From contig JAFOZN010000012.1 in assembly GCA_017391185.1 (NCBI GenBank), positions 1-7,320 on the forward strand: a stretch of DNA of 7,320 bases. Reading direction: 5' to 3'. Of the stretch, positions 1-6,377 are shown one piece after another. Position 1 is the first letter of the stretch, and each line of letters opens with the position of its first letter. Source of the stretch: Alistipes sp. GTDB taxonomy: Bacteria; Bacteroidota; Bacteroidia; Bacteroidales; Rikenellaceae. The notes under the pieces were generated by a model that worked only from the letters and a program-made list of their open reading frames with translations, did not search any database and was not told the origin of the DNA. The position numbers and the translations under genes were made by a program.

Positions 1-888
1 GAGACACAAGCCACTATGCGTCACGAGGTTTCGCCCAAAGATCAGCTAATTCGTAATTTGGATAATCGCCCTGCGATGGCACACGAATACCTCCTCAAAA
101 GTGGCTCATCGGAGGAGTGTATCGACATCGCCATCATGGCTGAGGGTTACACTGCCGAAGAGATGGATCTCTTCATGAAAGATGCCCGCACGGCTTGCGA
201 TGAGATTTTCCGATATGAGCCTTTTGCCAAATATAAGGATCGTTTCAATGTGATAGCTGTGAAATCTCTCTCTGATCAAAGTGATGTGAGCGTTCCACAG
301 CAAAACGTATGGAAACAGACAGCTTTGAATTCTAATTTTATGACCTTCTATTCACCTCGCTACCTTACAACCAACAGCGTACACATGATCCACGACAACC
401 TTATCGGTGTACCATGCGAGCATATCATAATACTCGCCAACACAGACACTTACGGAGGTGGTGGAATTTACAACTCATACACCCTCACCACAGCTCACAA
501 CCCTATGTTCAAACCTGTGGTTGTACACGAATTCGGCCACTCATTCGGAGCCTTGGCAGATGAGTATTTCTATGAGCAAGCAGATCACACCGAAGGCACA
601 TACGACCTGAAATATGAGCCTTGGGAGCAAAACATCACATCGCTCGTGGATTTTAAATCCAAGTGGGCCGACATGATGCCTAAGGGAAGCAAAATACCAA
701 CCCAGCCAACCGACAAGCTAAAAGAAAACTATACCGTAGGAGTATATGAGGGTGGTGGCTATATCACCAAGGGAATGTATCGCCCAGCGGTAATATGCCG
801 TATGAGAGACAATGTGGCAACACAATTCTGCCCTGTCTGCCAACGCGCCATCGAGCGAATCATAAACTACAACACCAAAGAGGAGTAA
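1..888 (+). CDS. M64-family (IgA peptidase-like) zinc metallopeptidase, 5'-partial
   Basis: Zinc endopeptidase of the M64 family, whose founding member is a clostridial IgA proteinase. The frame is open from base 1 through the first ATG at 16, so the start lies outside the window; 295 residues are visible. Bacteroidetes homologues are usually a little over 400 residues with a signal peptide and an N-terminal beta domain, so roughly the first third is missing. The zinc motif HEFGHSFGALADEY lies at residues 171-184 counted from the ATG at 16: two His ligands, the catalytic Glu, and a downstream acidic residue as probable third ligand. The upstream stretch IDIAIMAEGYTAEEM and the cysteine-rich C-terminal segment FCPVCQRAIERI are typical of the family. 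Export is expected from relatives, but the signal peptide cannot be seen. Cleavage of IgA is not shown by the sequence; most Bacteroidetes members have unknown substrates. A strong terminator follows 24 nt after the stop, so this gene is separate from ackA. Confidence 0.9.
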   Translation, partial: ETQATMRHEVSPKDQLIRNLDNRPAMAHEYLLKSGSSEECIDIAIMAEGYTAEEMDLFMKDARTACDEIFRYEPFAKYKDRFNVIAVKSLSDQSDVSVPQQNVWKQTALNSNFMTFYSPRYLTTNSVHMIHDNLIGVPCEHIIILANTDTYGGGGIYNSYTLTTAHNPMFKPVVVHEFGHSFGALADEYFYEQADHTEGTYDLKYEPWEQNITSLVDFKSKWADMMPKGSKIPTQPTDKLKENYTVGVYEGGGYITKGMYRPAVICRMRDNVATQFCPVCQRAIERIINYNTKEE

Positions 889-911
889 ACCAAAGTAAAA
901 TTTACGTTATC

Positions 912-946
912 AAATGAGGCGAAAAGAGAGTTTTTTCGCCTCATTT
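912..946 (+). terminator. Rho-independent terminator after the M64 peptidase gene
   Basis: A perfect 14-bp inverted repeat: the left arm at 912-925 (AAATGAGGCGAAAA) pairs with 933-946 around a 7-nt loop. The GC core is GAGGCG/CGCCTC. The T-rich run at 943-947 and the T-rich sequence after it give a U tract on the plus strand. It lies 24 nt after the peptidase stop codon and should insulate ackA from read-through. Confidence 0.85.
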
Positions 947-977
947 TCGTTTATTCATACTTTATTTATTATCTTTG
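946..977 (+). promoter_or_regulatory. Candidate Bacteroidetes sigma-ABfr promoter for ackA
   Basis: TATCTTTG at 970-977 is an exact match to the Bacteroidetes -7 consensus TAnnTTTG. TTCG at 946-949, 20 bp upstream, is a one-mismatch match to the -33 element TTTG with the usual spacing. The -33 box touches the right arm of the preceding terminator. Transcription would start near 981-986, giving an ackA leader of about 150 nt. No transcript data are available. Confidence 0.65.
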
Positions 978-993
978 TTGGTCTTTAGACCAA
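978..993. repeat. Inverted repeat at the predicted ackA transcription start
   Basis: TTGGTCT at 978-984 and AGACCAA at 987-993 form a perfect 7-bp inverted repeat with a 2-bp centre. It begins immediately after the -7 box and spans the predicted start site, a typical operator position. The 2-nt centre is too short for a good RNA hairpin with full arms, which favours a DNA-binding site for a dimeric regulator over an RNA structure. A chance palindrome cannot be excluded. Confidence 0.4.
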
Positions 994-1009
994 TAGATAA
1001 GATTACAGA

Positions 1010-1096
1010 CTCCCCCACTCTGCTTTTTGGGACAATCCTCTTATGGCACATATCTTGTCCAAGGCCATCGAGCAACTCGACCCCAAGAGGAGGGAG
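1010..1096 (+). other. Possible structured 5' leader of ackA mRNA
   Basis: Within the predicted leader, TCCTCTT (1036-1042) can pair perfectly with AAGAGGA (1085-1091). That helix can be extended by CTCCC (1010-1014) with GGGAG (1092-1096) across a 21-nt bulge. Inside lies the small hairpin TCGAG-CAA-CTCGA (1068-1080). A competing pairing of GGACA (1030-1034) with TGTCC (1056-1060) crosses the long helix, so the two would be alternatives or a pseudoknot. The 3' arm includes AGGAGG (1088-1093), about 43 nt before the ackA ATG and too far away to serve it. I recognise no known riboswitch family. This was folded by eye only. Confidence 0.25.
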
Positions 1097-1156
1097 CAAA
1101 TAGATAGCATACACACAAAATTAAAAACATATAATTATGATCGTACTCGTACTTAA
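1043..1156 (+). CDS. Possible 37-residue leader ORF overlapping the ackA start
   Basis: An ATG at 1043 opens a 37-codon frame ending in TAA at 1154-1156, so it overlaps the first 20 nt of ackA in a different frame. The product starts MAHILSKAIEQLDPKRREQI; it is basic in its second half and has no membrane segment. The codons look normal for this genome and the N-terminal 25 residues read like real protein, but I recognise no family. If translated, ribosomes terminating at 1156 would sit just past the ackA ATG, which allows translational coupling. It could equally be a chance ORF or the remnant of a decayed gene. No Shine-Dalgarno sequence precedes it, which is not decisive in Bacteroidetes. 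Confidence 0.2.
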   Translation: MAHILSKAIEQLDPKRREQIDSIHTKLKTYNYDRTRT

Positions 1157-2345
1157 CTGCGGTAGCTCATCTATCAAGTATCAGGTTATTGATATTAACG
1201 AAGAGAGCAATGCTTTGTTGGCCAAAGGTTTGGTTGACAGAATCGGTCTCCCAGAGGGAAGCCTTACACACAAGCCTGTGGGCAAAAACAATTTTGAGCT
1301 CAAGCAGCCTATTCCAGATCACACAACAGGTATCAGCCTTGTTTTGGAGGCTTTGACCAATCAGGAGCATGGTGTAATCAGCTCATTGGATGAGGTGAAG
1401 GCTGTTGGTCACCGCGTAGCACACGGAGGAGAGTTCTTCAAATCAAGTGCTATTGTTGATGAGCAGGCTAAGGAGAATATCCGTTCACTCTTTGAGATCG
1501 CACCTCTGCACAACCCAGCCAATCTGGAGGGTGTCCTCTCTATCGAGAAGGTTCTCCCAGGTATTCCTCAGGTGGCAGTTTTCGATACTTCATTCCACCA
1601 GTCTATCCCAGCTATCAACTACCTCTACGCATTGCCATATGAGTATTACGAGAAGTACCGCGTGCGTAAGTATGGTTTCCACGGCACAAGCCACAAGTTT
1701 GTAGCTAAGGTGGGTGCTGAGTTGGTAGGTTTGGATATCAACAACTCTAAGATTATCACATGCCACATCGGTAATGGTGGCTCTGTTACTGCAGTTCTCA
1801 ACGGTGAGTCATTCGACACATCTATGGGATTCTCTCCACTCGATGGTTTGGTGATGGGTACACGTTGCGGTAATGTTGATGCCAGCGCAATTACATACAT
1901 CGGCGAGAGAGAGGGCATGAGCCTTGCTGAGCTCAACTCTATGATGAACAAGAAGTCAGGCGTTTTGGGCATGACAGGTCTTTCGAGCGATATGCGTGAT
2001 ATTGACAACGCATACGATGCAGGCAACGAGAAGGCTATCGTAGCTCGCGATATGTACTACAACCGTGTAAAGAAGTTCGTAGGCGAGTATGCTGCTGAGA
2101 TGGGCGGTGTTGATTTGGTAATCTTCACAGGTGGTGTAGGTGAGAATTCTGCTGATTTGCGCCGTTACGTATGCCACAACATGGAGTTCATGGGTATCAA
2201 GCTCAACGATGCTGTAAACGATGTTACTCGTGGCACAGATACTATCATCTCTACCGAGGATTCAAAGGTTAAGGTGGCAGTTATCGCAACAAACGAGGAG
2301 TTGGTTATCGCTACCGACACATACAACTTGACTAAGAATTTATAA
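1137..2345 (+). CDS. ackA: Acetate kinase
   Basis: Cytoplasmic ASKHA-fold kinase that reversibly transfers phosphate between acetyl phosphate and ADP, giving acetate and ATP. At 402 residues it is full family length (about 400). The N-terminal signature LNCGSSSIKY lies at residues 6-15. Other conserved segments are GHRVAHGG (91-98, substrate Arg93), VFDTSFH (148-154, catalytic Asp150), FHGTSH (181-186, His182), HIGNGGS (210-216), MGTRCGNVD (240-248, catalytic Arg243), FTGGVGENS (330-338) and TNEEL (385-389, the Mg-binding Glu). All expected active-site residues are present. The ATG at 1137 begins the protein exactly at the family's conserved N-terminus and is preceded by an AT-rich stretch. 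The gene has no ATA isoleucine codon and strongly prefers GAG and AAG, a pattern of high expression. It is first in a run with ptb, 14 nt downstream, and probably uses the promoter at 946-977. Confidence 0.97.
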   Translation: MIVLVLNCGSSSIKYQVIDINEESNALLAKGLVDRIGLPEGSLTHKPVGKNNFELKQPIPDHTTGISLVLEALTNQEHGVISSLDEVKAVGHRVAHGGEFFKSSAIVDEQAKENIRSLFEIAPLHNPANLEGVLSIEKVLPGIPQVAVFDTSFHQSIPAINYLYALPYEYYEKYRVRKYGFHGTSHKFVAKVGAELVGLDINNSKIITCHIGNGGSVTAVLNGESFDTSMGFSPLDGLVMGTRCGNVDASAITYIGEREGMSLAELNSMMNKKSGVLGMTGLSSDMRDIDNAYDAGNEKAIVARDMYYNRVKKFVGEYAAEMGGVDLVIFTGGVGENSADLRRYVCHNMEFMGIKLNDAVNDVTRGTDTIISTEDSKVKVAVIATNEELVIATDTYNLTKNL

Positions 2346-2359
2346 AAACCATAGAAGAA

Positions 2360-3265
2360 ATGATTACAAAACTTGATCAAATCGTAGAGGCTGCCGTTGC
2401 TCGTGGTAGAAAGCGCCTCGCAGTTGCTTTTGGACAGGATTCTCACACTATCGAAGCTGTCTATAACGCTTGGAAAGAGGGTTTGGTAGAGGCTACACTC
2501 TTTGGTGACAAGGCCACTATCGAGAAGGTGTGCGCCGAGCTCAATATCGACCACAATATCTTCAACATCGTAAATGAGGCAAGTGACGTAACTTGTGTTA
2601 AGTTGGCTGTACAGGCTGTAGTAAACGGTCAGGCAGATGTATTGATGAAGGGTTTGGTTTCGACCGACAAGTATATGCGTGGCATCTTGAACAAGGAGGC
2701 TGGTTTGTTCCCACCAAAGGGCGTTTTGAGCCATGTCGCAGTATTGGAGATCCCAGGTTTTGAGAAGTTGCTCTCGATCTCTGATATCGCTGTTATCCCT
2801 GCTCCAGACTTCAAGCAGAAGCAGAAGCTCATCAGCTATTTGGCTTCTACAGCGAAGGTATTGGGCGTAGAGACTCCAAAGATTGCATGTATCACAGCTT
2901 CTGAGCAGGTTTTGCCAGCAGTGCCATCTTCTACCGAGGGTGCTATCTTGGCTAAGATGGCTGACCGTGGTCAGTTGGGCAAGGTTATCGTTGACGGTCC
3001 ATTGTCGTTGGACGTAGCTCTTTACAAAGAGGTTGCCGAGCATAAGAAGGTTACAGGCTCAAGCGTAGCTGGCGAGCCAGATTGCTTGCTCTTCCCTAAC
3101 ATCGAGTCTGCAAACGTATTCTTCAAGGCTGTGACACACATGGCAGGCGCTGAGTTGGCTGCTATGGTTATGGGTACTAAGGTTCCTTGTGTCTTGACAT
3201 CACGCGGTGATTCAGCACTTTCGAAGAAGTACTCTATCGCTTTGGCTTGTTTGTCAGCACGCTAA
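2360..3265 (+). CDS. ptb: Phosphate butyryltransferase family protein (phosphate acyltransferase)
   Basis: Cytoplasmic enzyme converting butyryl-CoA, or related short or branched acyl-CoA, plus phosphate to acyl phosphate and CoA. The 301-residue length matches clostridial Ptb (about 300) rather than the longer phosphotransacetylase Pta. Conserved segments are MKGLV (96-100), LNKEAGL (110-116), SHVAVLE (124-130), MADRGQLGKVIVDGPLSLD (200-218), AGEPDCLLFPNIESAN (237-252) and PCVLTSRGDS (276-285). The closest resemblance I can recall is to Clostridium Ptb across the whole length. It sits 14 nt after ackA and shares that gene's biased codon use, including a complete lack of ATA. Since no pta is seen here, it may also supply acyl phosphate to AckA. 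Substrate range cannot be read from the sequence; acetyl-, propionyl-, isobutyryl- or isovaleryl-CoA are all possible. Confidence 0.9.
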   Translation: MITKLDQIVEAAVARGRKRLAVAFGQDSHTIEAVYNAWKEGLVEATLFGDKATIEKVCAELNIDHNIFNIVNEASDVTCVKLAVQAVVNGQADVLMKGLVSTDKYMRGILNKEAGLFPPKGVLSHVAVLEIPGFEKLLSISDIAVIPAPDFKQKQKLISYLASTAKVLGVETPKIACITASEQVLPAVPSSTEGAILAKMADRGQLGKVIVDGPLSLDVALYKEVAEHKKVTGSSVAGEPDCLLFPNIESANVFFKAVTHMAGAELAAMVMGTKVPCVLTSRGDSALSKKYSIALACLSAR

Positions 3266-3299
3266 ATTAAGACTACACTAAACTCATTAGTTGCGATTT

Positions 3300-4442
3300 A
3301 TGAAACAAGGCTCTATTCTCAAAGGCATTGACCCTGCACGCATCAGAGATGATCAGATGATACAACCTTCGATGCATGAATTTTCGGTATTGGCTATCAA
3401 TACAGGATCCACTTCGACCAAGATTGCCGTATATGATGAATCTGAGCTGAGAATGGAGTTATCCATAGCACATAGCAACGAAGAGTTGGCTCAGTATGCG
3501 ACTGTGATGGATGAGCTTTCGTGGCGTACGGAACTCATCTTGGAAGCACTGAGCAAAGAGAATATCAATCCTAACACCCTCTCGGCCATAGTTGGTCGAG
3601 GGGGCTTGTTACATCCGCTTGAGAGTGGTGTATATCAGGTCAACGATGTGATGATCGAGGAGCTCAGGACTACTCCCACACAGCATGCCTCAAACCTCAG
3701 TGCAATAATCGCTGCGCGCATTGCCGACCCACTTGGCATAAAGGCCTATATAGCTGATCCTGTGGTGGTAGATGAGCGCGATCCGATTGCCAAAATCACA
3801 GGTATTCCTGAAATTGAAAATCGCTCAACATTCCATGCCTTAAATCAGAAGATGACGGCTCGCATCTATGCCTCGGAGGTGGGAGAGAAATACGAAAATC
3901 TGAATCTTATCGTAGCGCATTTGGGAGGAGGAATATCCATCTCTGCACACAAGAAGGGAAGGGTTGTAGATAGTACCAACGCCTTGAACGGTGATGGTCC
4001 AATCTCTCCAGAGCGTTCGGGCTCACTCCACGCTCGCGGGCTTATAGATCTCTGTTATTCGGGCAAATACACCAAGGCTGAAGCATACAAACTCATTGCG
4101 GGCAAAGGCGGTCTGGTGGCTCTGACAGGCACCAACTCAGTCAAGGAGTTGGATCAAAGAGCATCAGAGGGAGATAAGGTTGCTATCGAGGCTTTGGAGG
4201 CAATGATATACGGCGTAGCGAAGCATATCGGCCAGATGGCAGTTGTTTTGCGCGGAGAGGTAGATGCCATACTTTTGACAGGAGGTATTGCCCACTGCAA
4301 GCGCATCACAGATGGCATTGTGCACTATTGCCAATTCCTGGCTCCGATAGAGATCTACGCTGGTGAAAATGAGCTTAAAGCATTGGCTATGAACGGCATA
4401 AGAGTCCTGCATGGCGAGTGCGAAGCAAAAACTTATAAATAG
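3300..4442 (+). CDS. buk: Butyrate kinase
   Basis: Cytoplasmic ASKHA kinase making butyrate, or branched short-chain acids, and ATP from acyl phosphate; partner of Ptb. Numbered from the ATG at 3300, the family segments are INTGSTSTK (33-41), VGRGGLLHPLESG (98-110), HASNL (129-133), ADPVVVDE (152-159), STFHALNQK (176-184), VAHLGGGIS (205-213), DGPISPERSG (232-241) and LLTGGIAH (325-332). The start is uncertain. ATG 3300 gives 380 residues with a 34-nt gap to ptb. TTG 3291 adds three residues. ATG 3372 gives 356 residues, the usual family length, starting MHEFSVLAINTGSTST. I chose 3300 because the extra 24 residues read as protein and the spacing suits an operon; 3372 is a real alternative. 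Unlike ackA and ptb, the gene uses about a dozen ATA codons, suggesting lower expression. The aroQ gene starts 3 nt after its stop. Confidence 0.93.
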   Translation: MKQGSILKGIDPARIRDDQMIQPSMHEFSVLAINTGSTSTKIAVYDESELRMELSIAHSNEELAQYATVMDELSWRTELILEALSKENINPNTLSAIVGRGGLLHPLESGVYQVNDVMIEELRTTPTQHASNLSAIIAARIADPLGIKAYIADPVVVDERDPIAKITGIPEIENRSTFHALNQKMTARIYASEVGEKYENLNLIVAHLGGGISISAHKKGRVVDSTNALNGDGPISPERSGSLHARGLIDLCYSGKYTKAEAYKLIAGKGGLVALTGTNSVKELDQRASEGDKVAIEALEAMIYGVAKHIGQMAVVLRGEVDAILLTGGIAHCKRITDGIVHYCQFLAPIEIYAGENELKALAMNGIRVLHGECEAKTYK

Positions 4443-4445
4443 ACT

Positions 4446-4868
4446 ATGAAGAAGATACTTATCCTCAACGGCCCAAACCTCAACCTACAGGGCAGACGCG
4501 ATGTAGAGATCTATGGCTCAATGACTTTCGAAGAGTATATTGCCGAATTGAGCCAAAGATATGCTAACAAGGTGGAGTTCGACTACTTCCAGTCTAACAT
4601 CGAGGGAGAGCTTATCAACTCTATTCACCAGAGCGTGGATAAGTATGATGGCATTGTGTTTAATGCTGGTGGTTATACCCACACTTCTGTAGCCTTGCGT
4701 GATGCTATCTCGGCGGTCAAAACTCCCGTTGTAGAGGTACACATCTCTTCTATTTTGGCTCGCGAGGAGTTTCGCCACATATCTATGATTGCCCCCGTAG
4801 CCAAAGGCTCAATCATGGGTTTCGGACTTGACTCATACCGCTTGGCGGTAGAGGCTCTGTTAGGCTAA
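4446..4868 (+). CDS. aroQ: Type II 3-dehydroquinate dehydratase
   Basis: Third step of the shikimate pathway: removes water from 3-dehydroquinate to give 3-dehydroshikimate. Type II enzymes are small soluble proteins that form dodecamers; 140 residues is normal. Visible family motifs are LNGPNLNLQGRR (7-18), with the lid Arg and catalytic Tyr23 in EIYG; FQSNIEGELI (48-57); FNAGGYTHTS (72-81), with Asn73 and His79; EVHISSILAREEFRHIS (97-113), with catalytic His99 and Arg110; and GFGLDSYRLA (125-134). By recall of the Mycobacterium tuberculosis numbering, all key residues are present. The usual HxSN reads HISS here (Asn to Ser at 102), a mild change. The start MKKILILNGPN is at the standard family N-terminus. 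It is 3 nt after buk and 30 nt before the flippase gene, so it is probably co-transcribed, although the pathway is unrelated to fermentation. Confidence 0.96.
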   Translation: MKKILILNGPNLNLQGRRDVEIYGSMTFEEYIAELSQRYANKVEFDYFQSNIEGELINSIHQSVDKYDGIVFNAGGYTHTSVALRDAISAVKTPVVEVHISSILAREEFRHISMIAPVAKGSIMGFGLDSYRLAVEALLG

Positions 4869-4898
4869 TTTTTAGACTCAGACATCACCACACATAAA

Positions 4899-6377
4899 AT
4901 GGCACAAGAGAGACAACTGCGAGAGAGGGTAGCTTCGGGCGTAGCATGGAATATAGCCGAGAAGGTAGGCTCTACGCTGTTGCAAATTATCGTCAGCATC
5001 GTTGTTGCCAATCGCATCATGCCCATCGACATGGGTATCATCGCTGTACTGAGTGTCTTCATCTCGTTGGCTCAGGTAGTTATCGACAGTGGTTTTTCTC
5101 AAACCCTTATCCGCAAGGAGAACCCCACGGAGGGGGATTTCAAAGCTGTATTTCGTTTTAATCTAATCGCTTCGATTGGGCTTTATCTACTCCTCGTAAC
5201 CCTATCGCCCTACTTGGCAGAGCATTACGATTGGTTACCTTTAGGAACACTTCAAGTAATTGCCCCTGTACTCATTCTACTCCTGCCACTCAACGCACTA
5301 TGCGTGATACAAAACACGATCATGGTCCGAGAGTTCCGCTTCGCCGAACTCTCTACAATCATATTCCTATCATCACTCATCAGTGGTCTGTTGGCTATCG
5401 CATTGGCTCTCATGGGATTCGGCATCTGGAGTATTGTGGCTCAGAGAGTCGGCATGATCGCGTCTAAAGCGGTGTTGCTTTGGTGGAAAAGTCCATGGCG
5501 ACCAAGAAGAGATATTAAGTGCGAATCACTTAGAGAGATGGCTCCATATAGCCTGCGCTTAATAGCTACCGATATGATTACATCTCTGTACAACAACATT
5601 GCGCAACTCTTCATCGGAATACGTTATTCGGGAGATATGCTCGGCTATTTCAATCAAGCGCAGAAGCTCAAGGACACACCCGTAAATGCCACGATGCAGT
5701 CGATCCAGAGCGTTACATTCCCAGCTTTGTCTAAGATACAAAGCGATGCCCAGAAGTTTGATGATAGCTACCGCCGAGTGGTGATGGTAACGGCATTTGT
5801 CATGCTTCCCGTCATGGCGGGACTGATCGCTACGGCACAAGATTTCTACACCCTGCTACTCAAACCCGAATGGCACCCTGCAATACCCTATTTCCGCATA
5901 CTCTGCTTAATTGGTATATTCTACCCCATCGCCGCTATCTCCTACAATGTATTGAAGGTACGGAGCAACGGTAAGGTTATACTACGTCTGGAGATAATCA
6001 AAAAGGTAGCAATGACCTTGATGCTCGTAATCACTATTCCGATGAGCGTAAAGGCGATTGCTTGGGGTATGGTTTTGATGGCTGCCCTGGAATTTATACT
6101 GAATTTCGTAGCTACAAGAGCCTTTACGGGCCTTAGAACAAGGTCGTTCATTCGCACGCTGTTACCTATCTGCACTCTAACGGCTGTAATGTATGCTTCG
6201 GTAATGCTCTTCGGAGTATATTTTGCAGACTTACCAGCAGGTGTAATGCTATTTATCAAGATTATAATAGGAGTCGCGGTATATACTCTCGGAGCAATGG
6301 TCTCTGGCATGGAAGCATGGGGCGAAATAATGACCATTGCAAAGGGACTTATTGGTAGAAAAAAAGAAGAGAACTAA
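4899..6377 (+). CDS. Wzx-like polysaccharide flippase (MOP superfamily, WzxC/Polysacc_synt_3 type)
   Basis: Inner-membrane protein of 492 residues, expected to flip lipid-linked oligosaccharide repeat units to the periplasmic face for surface polysaccharide or exopolysaccharide synthesis. It has many hydrophobic segments, roughly at 22-40, 46-64, 88-106, 117-139, 150-172, 174-196, 295-312, 331-350, 370-388, 390-406, 420-442 and 448-470, consistent with the 12-14 helices of the family. The early signature DSGFSQTLIRKENPTEGDF (63-81) is characteristic of the WzxC/lipopolysaccharide biosynthesis group. The N-terminus is short and basic, and the tail is GRKKEEN. The start at 4899 (MAQERQLRERVASGVAWN) fits relatives. 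No glycosyltransferase, polymerase or other polysaccharide gene is in the window, so the transported glycan is unknown. The last codons and the stop lie inside a hairpin that reads as a terminator for argH on the other strand. Confidence 0.9.
   Translation: MAQERQLRERVASGVAWNIAEKVGSTLLQIIVSIVVANRIMPIDMGIIAVLSVFISLAQVVIDSGFSQTLIRKENPTEGDFKAVFRFNLIASIGLYLLLVTLSPYLAEHYDWLPLGTLQVIAPVLILLLPLNALCVIQNTIMVREFRFAELSTIIFLSSLISGLLAIALALMGFGIWSIVAQRVGMIASKAVLLWWKSPWRPRRDIKCESLREMAPYSLRLIATDMITSLYNNIAQLFIGIRYSGDMLGYFNQAQKLKDTPVNATMQSIQSVTFPALSKIQSDAQKFDDSYRRVVMVTAFVMLPVMAGLIATAQDFYTLLLKPEWHPAIPYFRILCLIGIFYPIAAISYNVLKVRSNGKVILRLEIIKKVAMTLMLVITIPMSVKAIAWGMVLMAALEFILNFVATRAFTGLRTRSFIRTLLPICTLTAVMYASVMLFGVYFADLPAGVMLFIKIIIGVAVYTLGAMVSGMEAWGEIMTIAKGLIGRKKEEN

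Noticed and set aside
1646..2026. Minus-strand open frame of 126 codons inside ackA.
   Set aside because: It lies wholly antisense to the acetate kinase active-site region, its product looks like no known protein, and it is best explained as a shadow.
2165..3043. Long minus-strand open frame of 292 codons opposite the end of ackA and most of ptb.
   Set aside because: It lies antisense to two genes with clear family motifs, its product is rich in Tyr, Cys, Ser and Leu with no recognisable domain, and it follows from the strong codon bias of the plus strand.
3220..3265. Possible internal promoter for buk at the end of ptb (a CTTTG-containing stretch).
   Set aside because: No TAnnTTTG match with a correctly spaced TTTG -33 element was found.
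2360..3265. Annotation of the second cluster gene as phosphate acetyltransferase (pta).
   Set aside because: Its length (301) and motifs follow Clostridium Ptb more closely than Pta; acetyl-CoA use remains possible but not as a family call.
3277..3291. ACTAA-ACTCA-TTAGT hairpin between ptb and buk, considered as an attenuator or terminator that could explain the codon-use break.
   Set aside because: It is only a 5-bp AT-rich stem with no U tract, too weak to call.
5942..6337. Minus-strand open frame of 131 codons with many Ile and Thr inside the flippase gene.
   Set aside because: The hydrophobic appearance is the mirror image of transmembrane codons on the plus strand, and there is no start context or domain.
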